From contig PWVP01000099.1 of the NCBI GenBank assembly GCA_003561815.1, positions 1 to 29,317 on the forward strand: 29,317 bases of DNA, in the 5' to 3' direction. Positions 22,978-29,317 of the stretch are shown piece by piece; position 1 is the stretch's first letter; every line of letters begins with the position of its first letter. The notes under the pieces were generated by a model, which was given only the letters and a program-made list of their open reading frames with translations, was not told where the DNA came from and did no database searches. Both the position numbers and the translations under genes were made by a program. The DNA is from Campylobacterota bacterium (GTDB taxonomy: Bacteria; Campylobacterota; Campylobacteria; Campylobacterales; SZUA-545).

Positions 22978-23693
22978 CCCTAGGTGCGCTGCTCGCGATC
23001 TGCGATCAGATCAGCCCCTTTGAGCTGCAGGAGAGCTGGGATAGCAGTGGCCTGGTGATCGGCGATCGCCATGCGCCTATCGGTCCGGTTGTCTGCGCAC
23101 TGGAGGCGGATGAGGGGGTGATTGAGCGCGCACCTGAGCAGGCGACGATTATCGTGCACCATCCGCTGATCTTTGGCGGTCTGAAGCAGCTCGATTTTAG
23201 CCGCTATCCGGCCAACCTCATCCGCAAAATGCTGGCCAAAGAGCAGACTCTCATCGCTTTGCACACCAACTTCGATAAAACCCACCTCAACCCCCATGTC
23301 GCCCGTGAGGTGCTCAGATGGCAGCACTTCTCCTGCGAGTCATACCTCTGCCTGAGCGAAACCGACGAGCCGTTTGAGGCGATTCTGGCAACGGTTAAGG
23401 CCCGGCTCAACCCCCATCCGCGCATCGTCTCTCCGGCTAAAGAGGTGCGGCGCGTCGCCCTCTGCACCGGCAGTGGCGCTGGCTTCCTCGATCCTGACCG
23501 GATGGATCTGCTTCTAACCGGCGATGTCAAGTACCACGACGCCACAGCAGCGCGCAGCATGGGGGTGGGGCTCATCGACATCGGCCACTACGAGAGTGAG
23601 CGCTTTTTCGCCCCGCTGATGGCCGATGAGTTGAAAGCTAATGGCATAGCTGCTATAATGTCCGATTCAAAAAATCCCTTCGCCACACCTTAA
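22974..23693 (+). CDS. Nif3-like dinuclear metal-centre protein
   Basis: The 239-residue NIF3/YbgI family protein has metal ligands in the expected places: H62 and H63 in VHHPLIFGG, D101 in HTNFDKTHLN, and H205 and E209 in DIGHYESE. GTP cyclohydrolase I type 2 is a common but unproven annotation for the family. It overlaps glyQ by four bases. In C. jejuni (Cj0705) and H. pylori (HP0959) the same gene sits between glyQ and the zinc-ribbon gene. Its 3' end appears to contain the promoter of the next gene. Confidence 0.92.
   Translation: MTLGALLAICDQISPFELQESWDSSGLVIGDRHAPIGPVVCALEADEGVIERAPEQATIIVHHPLIFGGLKQLDFSRYPANLIRKMLAKEQTLIALHTNFDKTHLNPHVAREVLRWQHFSCESYLCLSETDEPFEAILATVKARLNPHPRIVSPAKEVRRVALCTGSGAGFLDPDRMDLLLTGDVKYHDATAARSMGVGLIDIGHYESERFFAPLMADELKANGIAAIMSDSKNPFATP
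23651..23659 (+). promoter_or_regulatory. Extended -10 promoter inside the Nif3-like gene
   Basis: TGC-TATAAT (TATAAT at 23654-23659) is a consensus extended -10 within the last codons of the Nif3-like gene, 43 bases before the zinc-ribbon gene start. It would allow the downstream genes (flgZ-like, waaA, DUF167) to be expressed separately from glyQ. Confidence 0.6.
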
Positions 23694-23701
23694 GGATACC
23701 C

Positions 23702-24433
23702 ATGAACAAACACCTCAAACAACTGATTGAACTCTCAACCATCGATCGCACCATCGACGGCTTTTTGCCGGAGGAGGAGCGGATTAACGCTTCACTCAAC
23801 GCCCTTTTGCAAGAGCAGAGCGATCTGAGAAACGAGATTGAGCATCAGGAGATGGCGATCGAAGAGAACCGCCACAAAATCTCTAAAAACGAAAACCACC
23901 TGGCCGAGCTGAGCGACAAGCTGGCCGCCTTTAGTAAACGCTCCGGCGATGTCAAAACCGAAAAAGAGATGAAAGCGCTGCAGCTGGAGGAGGAGATCGC
24001 TAAAGAGCAGGTCGCCTTCGCCAACGAAGAGATCGAGCGGCTCCAGAGAATCGAAGAGGCGAAAAAAGAGGAGATCGAGACCCTCAAGACGCGCATCGGT
24101 GAGATCGATAGCGAGGTGGAGGAGACCAAAAAGGCCAATGCCGCCGCTTTGAGTGATCTGGATGAGCGCAAAAAGAGCTACTACCAGCAAAAAGAGGCAC
24201 TGGTGGCCGAAGTGCCTCAGAAGGTGCTCTCCTTTTATGAGAAGATCCGCCGCTGGGCGGGCAACACCGCCGTGGTGCGCCTCAAAAAACAGGCGTGCTA
24301 CGGCTGCTACATGAAAGTGAGCGACAAGGTCTATAGCGAGGTGATCGACTCCAGCGAGATGGTGACCTGTCCCAACTGCGGCCGCATCCTCTACTACCAG
24401 CCCGAAGAGGAGGAGCAGGCCACCGCCGCCTGA
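23702..24433 (+). CDS. Zinc-ribbon coiled-coil protein, FlgZ/HP0958-like
   Basis: A long coiled-coil (about 25-170, with repeated E/K/L heptads) is followed by a C4 zinc ribbon: CYGC (C199, C202) and CPNC (C223, C226). The length of 243 residues and the position between Nif3-like and waaA match H. pylori HP0958 (FlgZ), which stabilises sigma-54 RpoN, binds flaA mRNA and is needed for flagella. By synteny this is its orthologue, and with the CheZ-like gene it hints at a motile organism. RpoN and flagellar genes are not in the window. AAGGA precedes the ATG. Confidence 0.88.
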   Translation: MNKHLKQLIELSTIDRTIDGFLPEEERINASLNALLQEQSDLRNEIEHQEMAIEENRHKISKNENHLAELSDKLAAFSKRSGDVKTEKEMKALQLEEEIAKEQVAFANEEIERLQRIEEAKKEEIETLKTRIGEIDSEVEETKKANAAALSDLDERKKSYYQQKEALVAEVPQKVLSFYEKIRRWAGNTAVVRLKKQACYGCYMKVSDKVYSEVIDSSEMVTCPNCGRILYYQPEEEEQATAA

Positions 24434-24440
24434 GCCCCGC

Positions 24441-25604
24441 TTGTTTGCCCCCCTCTATTTCCTTACCGCCGCCCTTCTTTGGGTGGCGGCCCTGCCCCTT
24501 TGGCTCCTGCTGCTTCTCAGTCGAAAACACCGCCCACCCGCACTGGCACGCCTCTTTTTATGGCGCAACCCCCCCTTCGCCCCAGGCGGCATCCACCTGC
24601 ACGCGGCAAGCTTCGGTGAGGTGCGGGCCCTAAAGCCGATCATCGATCTCATCGGTGCCGATCGTAAGCTCAACATCACTGTGGCCACCGCCACCGGCCA
24701 CAGCGAGGCGCGAAGGCTCTACCCCCAGGCGACAGTGCGCTATCTGCCCTTTGAGTGCTTTCTGCCCCTCTGGCTCACCCCGCAGAGATCGCTGATCGTC
24801 TTTGATGCCGAGCTCTGGTTTGGGCTCTTTTTTACCGCCCGCCAACAAGGAGCGCAGACCGCTTTGATCAACGCCCGCCTGCCAGAAAAGAGCTGGCCGC
24901 GCTACCAGAGACACCGCTGGCTCTTTAAACCGATCTTCGATGCGATCGATCGCCTCTGGAGCCAGAGTGTGGCCGATACGGAGCGCTTTCATCAGCTGGG
25001 CGCAACCCACGCAGCCACCCTGGGCAATATCAAACTGCTCCAAAAGCCGACCCTTCATCGCACCTTCGATAAACCGGCGGGCCTGATCACCACCGCAGCC
25101 AGCACCCATGAGCAGGAGGAGGTGCTGATTCTCCAGGCGTGGATCGCCAGCAAGATAGGCGGACGACTGCTGGTGGTGCCGCGCCACCCCGATCGCTTCG
25201 AAGCGGTGGCTAGCGCACTTGAGCGCATCTGTGCTGAACAGGACCTGCGCTTCGATCGCTTCAGCCAAAGCGATCGGCTCGATGGGGGTGAGGTGGTGCT
25301 AGTCGATGCGATGGGGCTCTTAAACAGCATCTACGCCGTGAGCGATCTGGTGATTTTAGCCGGCTCCTTCGTGCCCAAGGGGGGGCACAACCCGCTAGAA
25401 CCCGCGCACTTTGGTTGCCGTATCATCACCGGGGTGCACACCGACCTTCAGCGCGCACTCTTTGCGCAGCTAGAGGGGGTGCTCACCACCGATCGCGCCC
25501 ACCTTCACGAAGCGATCGCCTCTGCCATGCAGCAGCCCGCGGTCAAGCTTCGCCAAAGCCTCACCCCACAACAGCTCCAGGCAGCGCTCGATGGCCTGCT
25601 TTGA
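24441..25604 (+). CDS. waaA: 3-deoxy-D-manno-octulosonic acid (Kdo) transferase
   Basis: It transfers Kdo from CMP-Kdo to lipid A precursor at the inner membrane. The 387-residue GT30-type enzyme has an N-terminal membrane helix (about 3-26), HLHAASFGEVRALKPII (the HAxSxGE motif of WaaA), a mid-protein NARLPEKSWPRYQRH, and the C-terminal donor site DAMGLLNSIYAVSDLVILAGSF with GGHNPLEPA. Start TTG lies seven bases after the previous stop without a clear ribosome site; no better start keeps the N-terminal helix. It overlaps the DUF167 gene by 14 bases. kdsB, which supplies CMP-Kdo, lies about 2.2 kb further on. Confidence 0.94.
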   Translation: MFAPLYFLTAALLWVAALPLWLLLLLSRKHRPPALARLFLWRNPPFAPGGIHLHAASFGEVRALKPIIDLIGADRKLNITVATATGHSEARRLYPQATVRYLPFECFLPLWLTPQRSLIVFDAELWFGLFFTARQQGAQTALINARLPEKSWPRYQRHRWLFKPIFDAIDRLWSQSVADTERFHQLGATHAATLGNIKLLQKPTLHRTFDKPAGLITTAASTHEQEEVLILQAWIASKIGGRLLVVPRHPDRFEAVASALERICAEQDLRFDRFSQSDRLDGGEVVLVDAMGLLNSIYAVSDLVILAGSFVPKGGHNPLEPAHFGCRIITGVHTDLQRALFAQLEGVLTTDRAHLHEAIASAMQQPAVKLRQSLTPQQLQAALDGLL

Positions 25605-25884
25605 GCGGCGTGCAGGGGCGATCTGGCTGCGGGTCAAAGCGCAACCGGGCGCACAGAAAGATGCGATCCTAACCGAGCGCGCCGGTGAGCTGGTCATCCG
25701 CCTGAATGCCCCCGCCGAAGGGGGCAAGGCCAACAGAGCGCTCATCGCCTTTCTGGCCAAAACCCTCCAGATTGCTAAATCGGAGATTGTGCTGATCCGG
25801 GGGGCGAGTGCCCGCCACAAGGTGATCGCGCTGCCCCAGGAGGCCGAGTCACGACTGATGGAAACCATAGAGAAACTCTGCTAA
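25591..25884 (+). CDS. DUF167 / YggU family protein
   Basis: The 97-residue protein fits the YggU/DUF167 family: IWLRVKAQPGAQKDAI near the start, LVIRLNAPAEGGKANRALIAFLAKTL in the middle, and the strand-turn EIVLIRGASARHKVIAL. The family is widespread and small, with no established function. ATG lies inside the end of waaA (14-base overlap), so translation is coupled. It ends the run. Confidence 0.92.
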   Translation: MACFERRAGAIWLRVKAQPGAQKDAILTERAGELVIRLNAPAEGGKANRALIAFLAKTLQIAKSEIVLIRGASARHKVIALPQEAESRLMETIEKLC

Positions 25885-25887
25885 TAT
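25879..25887 (+). promoter_or_regulatory. Candidate extended -10 for the small secreted protein
   Basis: TGC-TAATAT (TAATAT at 25882-25887) overlaps the stop codon of the DUF167 gene and lies 29 bases before the next start. It shares the TGC-TANNNT form of other promoters here. Confidence 0.4.
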
Positions 25888-25915
25888 AGGCCTAGACTGA
25901 ATCCAAGGATACCCG

Positions 25916-26209
25916 ATGAGATCGATACGCGCCCTTTTAATCGCGCTCACCCTCGCCATAGCCGCCCAGGCGGCTCAGACCGTCCACGGCCATATCGCCT
26001 GCGAGCGGGAGCGGTGGCTACGCGACACCATCCGCTTCGGCGCTGAGAACAATCAGGAGGCGCTGAAAAACTACCTCCGCATGGAGCGCTGCTATGTGCT
26101 CCAAGGCGGCATCCCGGTTCAGATCCGCGAGGAGACCAGCGACGGATTGATCCAGTTTTTCGTCCAGGGAACGACGCTCTGGGTGGTTCAGGAGGGGATC
26201 AGGCGCTAA
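25916..26209 (+). CDS. Small secreted protein with two cysteines
   Basis: The 97-residue protein has a signal peptide (about 1-20, RALLIALTLAIAAQAA). The mature part is about 77 residues with two cysteines (HIACERER and ERCYVL) that could form a disulfide, and a final beta-rich segment IQFFVQGTTLWVVQEGIRR. No family was recognised. AAGGA is upstream of the ATG. Its 3' end overlaps the end of the convergent epimerase gene by 11 bases. Confidence 0.68.
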   Translation: MRSIRALLIALTLAIAAQAAQTVHGHIACERERWLRDTIRFGAENNQEALKNYLRMERCYVLQGGIPVQIREETSDGLIQFFVQGTTLWVVQEGIRR

Positions 26210-27125
26210 GCGCCCATGCGATCATCCGCTTGAGCCCCACATCCAGCGGCGTGGCCACCCGCCAGCCGCTCGCCTGGGTAAAAGCACTGCTCTCACCGGT
26301 GATACCGAACTGATCGCCCGGTGTGCCGGATACAAACTCGGTGGTGGACTCAAAGGGGAGTGCTTTCTGGATGGCGGCCACCAGATCGGCCACGGTGGTG
26401 CGCACGCCGGTGGCGATATTAAAGCAGCCGTAGCCACTCTGCGTCATCTCTTCAGCGGCGAGAAACGCCTGCACCACATCCTCGATATAGACAAAATCCC
26501 GAAACCTTTCAGCCGCCCCCTTGATCACAATATGGCGGTTTTGTAGCGCCTGGGCCAGATAGATGCTCACCATGCCCTGTTTGAGATTGGCCAGATTCTG
26601 CCCCGGTCCATAGACATTAAAGAGCCGCAGCGCGACCGTCTTGATCCCAAACTGCTCGGCGTAGATACGCAGATAGTGTTCGCTCGCCAGTTTCCCGACA
26701 CCATAAAAGGATTTGGGTTCGGTCGGCGCACCCTCCAAAATAGGCCGATCAGGCTGATCGCCGTAGACCGACATGGTCGAGGCGTAGATGAGCTGCGGCA
26801 CATTCAGACGGCAGGCGAGTTGCAACAGATGCAGCGTGGATTGGGCGTTGGTCTGCAGATCGTAAAGCGGATCCTCAAAGCTCACCTCCCCCGAACTCTG
26901 CCCGGCGATATGATAGATAGCCGCGTAGTTTAACGGCGGGATACGCTCCCAGGTGGCCGCCGATTCACATCCGCCCTCAAAAAACTCCACCCCCTCAGGC
27001 ACCGCCTCGCGAAAGCCGGTGGAGAGGTTATCGACCCCGATCACCCGGTGACCCTCGCGAAGCAATCTCGCCGCTAAGGCCCCGCCGATAAACCCGGCCA
27101 CACCGGTGAGTAGATAGTTGGCCAC
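26199..27125 (-). CDS. NAD-dependent nucleotide-sugar epimerase/dehydratase
   Basis: The 308-residue extended short-chain dehydrogenase has LLTGVAGFIGGALA (NAD-binding GxxGxxG), VDNLSTG, the active-site strand YASTMSVYGD and catalytic Y141 and K145 in FYGVGKLASEHY. It most resembles the GalE/WbpP group of UDP-sugar 4-epimerases, but the substrate cannot be read from sequence. Start is GTG with AAGGAG at the end of the HAD gene. It is the last gene of the leftward operon with kdsB and the HAD phosphatase, so a role in surface-glycan precursor synthesis is likely. Confidence 0.87.
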   Translation of the reverse strand: MANYLLTGVAGFIGGALAARLLREGHRVIGVDNLSTGFREAVPEGVEFFEGGCESAATWERIPPLNYAAIYHIAGQSSGEVSFEDPLYDLQTNAQSTLHLLQLACRLNVPQLIYASTMSVYGDQPDRPILEGAPTEPKSFYGVGKLASEHYLRIYAEQFGIKTVALRLFNVYGPGQNLANLKQGMVSIYLAQALQNRHIVIKGAAERFRDFVYIEDVVQAFLAAEEMTQSGYGCFNIATGVRTTVADLVAAIQKALPFESTTEFVSGTPGDQFGITGESSAFTQASGWRVATPLDVGLKRMIAWALSA

Positions 27126-27126
27126 G

Positions 27127-27783
27127 CTAGCTCCTTTTAATCAGTTCGCCCAGATGGGCCGCCACCCGCACGGGGCGATCGGCGAAGAAGTCCCGCCACC
27201 CCTTAAACTCGCTGATGCCGTGCAGAAAGACAAAGTCCAGATGCGCATGCTCTGCCGCCTCGTAATCAGCCCGGCTATCGCCAAAGAAGATGCCCGGCTT
27301 GCTAAGCCGACCCGCCGCGCGCTCACGATCGAGAATCACCATCTTCGTATCCGGACTGCCGTAGATGCCGTGAAAGTAGCGATCAAGCCCCTTGGCGGCA
27401 AACACCTCTCTAAGCTCACTCTGCATCCCGCCGGAGACGACGATCTTATAGCTCTCAGGCGGCAGGGAGGCTAAAAAATCTCGCATACCCGGCGTCTCGT
27501 CGGACTCAAAGAGCTTTTCGCGCACAATCTGGCCATAGCGCTGCAAGGCACGCTCTAAATCTGCTCCATAGCTGCTGCGGCTTAGTAGCGTCTCAAAGAG
27601 ATGCTCAAACTTCACAAAGCGCGAGATGCCCCCATGGGCCTGATGGTAGGCCACTAGCGCACTCGCCGCCGTCTGGCCCCAGGGCAGCGCCGCCTCATAA
27701 AACGCCTCGGTTTTGAGTCGATTGGAATCGAGCAGCACACCGTCACAATCAAAGACGAAACTCTTATAGTGCGCGAAACTCAT
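27127..27783 (-). CDS. HAD-superfamily phosphatase
   Basis: The 218-residue protein has the four HAD motifs: FVFDCDGVLLDS with nucleophile D12 and D14, the threonine/serine motif KIVVSGG, a lysine in RYFHGIYGSPDTKM, and FFGDSRADYEAAEHA for metal binding. A helical cap (about 25-90) places it with phosphoglycolate-phosphatase-like enzymes rather than the capless KdsC type. It lies between kdsB (four-base overlap) and the epimerase (one-base gap), so it probably dephosphorylates a sugar phosphate in the same pathway. Confidence 0.88.
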   Translation of the reverse strand: MSFAHYKSFVFDCDGVLLDSNRLKTEAFYEAALPWGQTAASALVAYHQAHGGISRFVKFEHLFETLLSRSSYGADLERALQRYGQIVREKLFESDETPGMRDFLASLPPESYKIVVSGGMQSELREVFAAKGLDRYFHGIYGSPDTKMVILDRERAAGRLSKPGIFFGDSRADYEAAEHAHLDFVFLHGISEFKGWRDFFADRPVRVAAHLGELIKRS

Positions 27784-28520
27784 AAACCGTGAATCCGCCT
27801 CAAAGCGGCCTCCACGCCGGGCACATCCTCAGGTACATCCACCGCCAAAGAGCCGCCGGAGGTTCGCACCATCCGGATAGGTTGATTCCACTCCATGTAA
27901 CGCAAAATCTCAATATCTTCGCACTGCTCGATCGCGCTCTTTCGCCCGAAGCGGCCGTAATCAAGCAGCTCCTGACGGGTAAAGGCGTAGATGCAGACCT
28001 GTTTGTAGTAGGTCGCGGGTGCGTTTTTCGCCTCTTTAAATCCCGGCAGGGCCAGACGGGACATATAGACCATCCGTTCGGCTTCGTTGAAAATCACTTT
28101 GGGGGTATTCACACTGTGCGGATCCTCATCGGCACCCACCTCGCAGTAGCCATTGATCACCTCATCCATATGCTGCTTTTTGGCTTCGAGCACTTTGAGG
28201 ATGTCGGCGGGATCGAGTACCGGTTCGTCGCCCTGGACATTGAGATAGACATCCGCCTCGATCTGTGCGGCCGCTTCGGCGAGGCGATCGGTGCCGGTAA
28301 GGGCTTTATCTGAAGTCATCACCGCGTTAAAGCCCGCCTCACGCACCACGGTGGCGATGCGTTCATCTTCGGTGGCCACATAGACCGCCTCACGGCCTAG
28401 CGCCTGTGCGGAGAGTTCGGCCACCCAGAGCACCATCGGCTTACCCAGTAGCGGGGTGAGGGGCTTGCCCGGAAAACGACTCGATCGGTAGCGGGCGGGA
28501 ATCAGAATCACACTTCGCAT
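27780..28520 (-). CDS. kdsB: CMP-Kdo synthetase (3-deoxy-manno-octulosonate cytidylyltransferase)
   Basis: It activates Kdo, or a Kdo-like acid, with CTP. The 246-residue protein has VILIPARYRSSRFPGKPL, YVATEDERI, VMTSDKALTGTDRLAEAA, VYLNVQGDEPVLDP and YKQVCIYAFTRQEL, all typical of KdsB. Since waaA lies nearby it may serve ordinary lipopolysaccharide, but its place in an operon with an aldolase-like protein, a phosphatase and an epimerase leaves open a related sugar acid. AAAGG precedes the ATG, and the gene follows the upstream gene by nine bases. Confidence 0.92.
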   Translation of the reverse strand: MRSVILIPARYRSSRFPGKPLTPLLGKPMVLWVAELSAQALGREAVYVATEDERIATVVREAGFNAVMTSDKALTGTDRLAEAAAQIEADVYLNVQGDEPVLDPADILKVLEAKKQHMDEVINGYCEVGADEDPHSVNTPKVIFNEAERMVYMSRLALPGFKEAKNAPATYYKQVCIYAFTRQELLDYGRFGRKSAIEQCEDIEILRYMEWNQPIRMVRTSGGSLAVDVPEDVPGVEAALRRIHGL

Positions 28521-28529
28521 AAACAGCCT

Positions 28530-29317
28530 TTAAAGCAGAGAGTAGATGGAGCGCACCGGCACCGCGTAGCGGGTGGGCAGCAGGCTGGTGAGCTTCACAT
28601 TGGTTTGCACAGATTCAAAAAAGCGGGCCATCGCGTCGTTTTCGTCCCGCTTTTCGTCGCTAAAGCCGTCAAATCCGGCGATGAAAATCTCCTGCGCGCC
28701 CGATCGCAGTGCGGGCAAAAAGGCAAACATCCCCACCAAAAATGCCGGAATGATCGCCGCTTTCGGGTCAAAGCGCCCCGCCTCGATCTGCGCGCCGATC
28801 GCCTGGAGTTTGGGGTGGCTGAAATCGGGATGTACCCGCTCCATACCACTAACGATCGCTTGAATTGCCCCATCAACCCCGGCTTCGAGCAGCTCTTTAA
28901 GCCGCACCTCATTGAGCACCGCCGTCAGTCGCGAGATACCCTCCAAAAGCCCGGTGTGGTTGCACTCGATCACCAGCGGATCGTGCCGATCGATAAAACG
29001 CTTCAGCGCCTCCTGATGCGCTCTAGCCGAAGGCCCGGCGGCCACGATCAGCACCGATTGGGCAGATGCGGGCGTGAAATCCGGCAGCGCCACACTCGCT
29101 TCGGCGCGTTCGTGAAAAACCCGGTTGGTCGCTTCGCCCAGTGCTTGGGGGGTAAAGCGGCTGCGGCTTTCAGGCTCCACCGCTTCGAGAATGCGGGCAA
29201 TCTGGGTCATGGTGTACTGATGGCCGCTTTTGAGCTGCTGGGTGTACGTTGGGTGGATGTTTTTCAGACCGCTGAGCATGTAGCTGTAATCCCACCCCCA
29301 GCGGTGGTGCGCTTGAA
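28530..29317 (-). CDS. C-terminal part of an aldolase-type (HMGL-like) surface-sugar protein, cut by window
   Basis: The frame stays open to the window edge, and the residues before the first internal ATG (HHRWGWDYSY) continue the protein, so its start is outside. The segment WGWDYSYMLSGLKNIHPTYTQQL resembles the end of DRE-TIM/HMGL aldolase domains in bacterial glycan clusters. The following about 180 residues, with SVLIVAAGPSARAHQEALKRF and EIFIAGFDGFSDEKRDENDAM, resemble a DUF115-like domain. The assignment rests on remembered family patterns and is moderate. It is first in a leftward operon with kdsB, which suggests it forms the carbon skeleton of the sugar acid. Confidence 0.5.
   Translation of the reverse strand, partial: QAHHRWGWDYSYMLSGLKNIHPTYTQQLKSGHQYTMTQIARILEAVEPESRSRFTPQALGEATNRVFHERAEASVALPDFTPASAQSVLIVAAGPSARAHQEALKRFIDRHDPLVIECNHTGLLEGISRLTAVLNEVRLKELLEAGVDGAIQAIVSGMERVHPDFSHPKLQAIGAQIEAGRFDPKAAIIPAFLVGMFAFLPALRSGAQEIFIAGFDGFSDEKRDENDAMARFFESVQTNVKLTSLLPTRYAVPVRSIYSLL

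Noticed and set aside
1..29317. CRISPR array, prophage or complete insertion sequence
   Set aside because: No regularly spaced direct repeats, phage genes or full transposase were seen. Only the IS630-like DNA-binding fragment is present.

Overview
The window looks like chromosomal DNA of a comparatively GC-rich member of the Campylobacterota (Epsilonproteobacteria). The strongest evidence is gene order. The run glnA, cheZ-like, U32 protease-like, purE, coiled-coil protein, glyQ, Nif3-like, zinc-ribbon coiled-coil (FlgZ/HP0958 type), waaA matches the order I know from Campylobacter jejuni (Cj0699 to Cj0707), and its second half matches Helicobacter pylori (HP0957 to HP0960). Two sulfide:quinone oxidoreductases and an acetate uptake and activation operon suggest a free-living sulfur oxidiser that can also assimilate acetate. 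The genus cannot be fixed from the sequence alone.

Layout. Positions 1-10027 (+): a nucleotidyltransferase-like gene (DUF294 family) cut by the window edge; then a two-subunit sodium:solute symporter of the VC_2705 type ending at an intrinsic terminator; then a tightly coupled run of a second, full-length DUF294-type regulator (cNMP-binding, CBS pair, nucleotidyltransferase), a DEDDh exonuclease, acetyl-CoA synthetase, a GAF-PAS histidine kinase and an OmpR-type response regulator. Overlaps of 4 bp and good ribosome sites suggest one acetate uptake, activation and signalling unit. Positions 10026-10803 hold a small secreted protein (-) and a tRNA-Arg with anticodon GCG.

Positions 11088-14445 (+) carry two Tat-exported type II-like sulfide:quinone oxidoreductases, with a small two-helix membrane protein and a strong terminator between them. 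Their upstream regions share an identical 13-nt AT-rich element. Positions 14442-16533 are a patch of poorly known genes: a proline-rich lipoprotein, an IS630-like helix-turn-helix protein without a catalytic domain, a coiled-coil lipoprotein and a membrane-anchored protein.

Positions 16575-25884 are the conserved Campylobacterota core: glnA and a PHP phosphoesterase on the minus strand, then the plus-strand run from cheZ to a DUF167 gene. A rod-like, about 103-nt inverted-repeat element precedes glyQ. Positions 25916-29317 hold a small secreted protein and a leftward operon (aldolase-like protein cut by the edge, kdsB, HAD phosphatase, sugar-nucleotide epimerase) that probably makes a surface-sugar precursor.

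Window-wide signals: the palindrome CGATCG occurs about 67 times by hand count, against about nine expected, and most candidate promoters share an extended -10 of the form TGC-TANNNT. I see no CRISPR array, no rRNA, no prophage and no complete insertion sequence.
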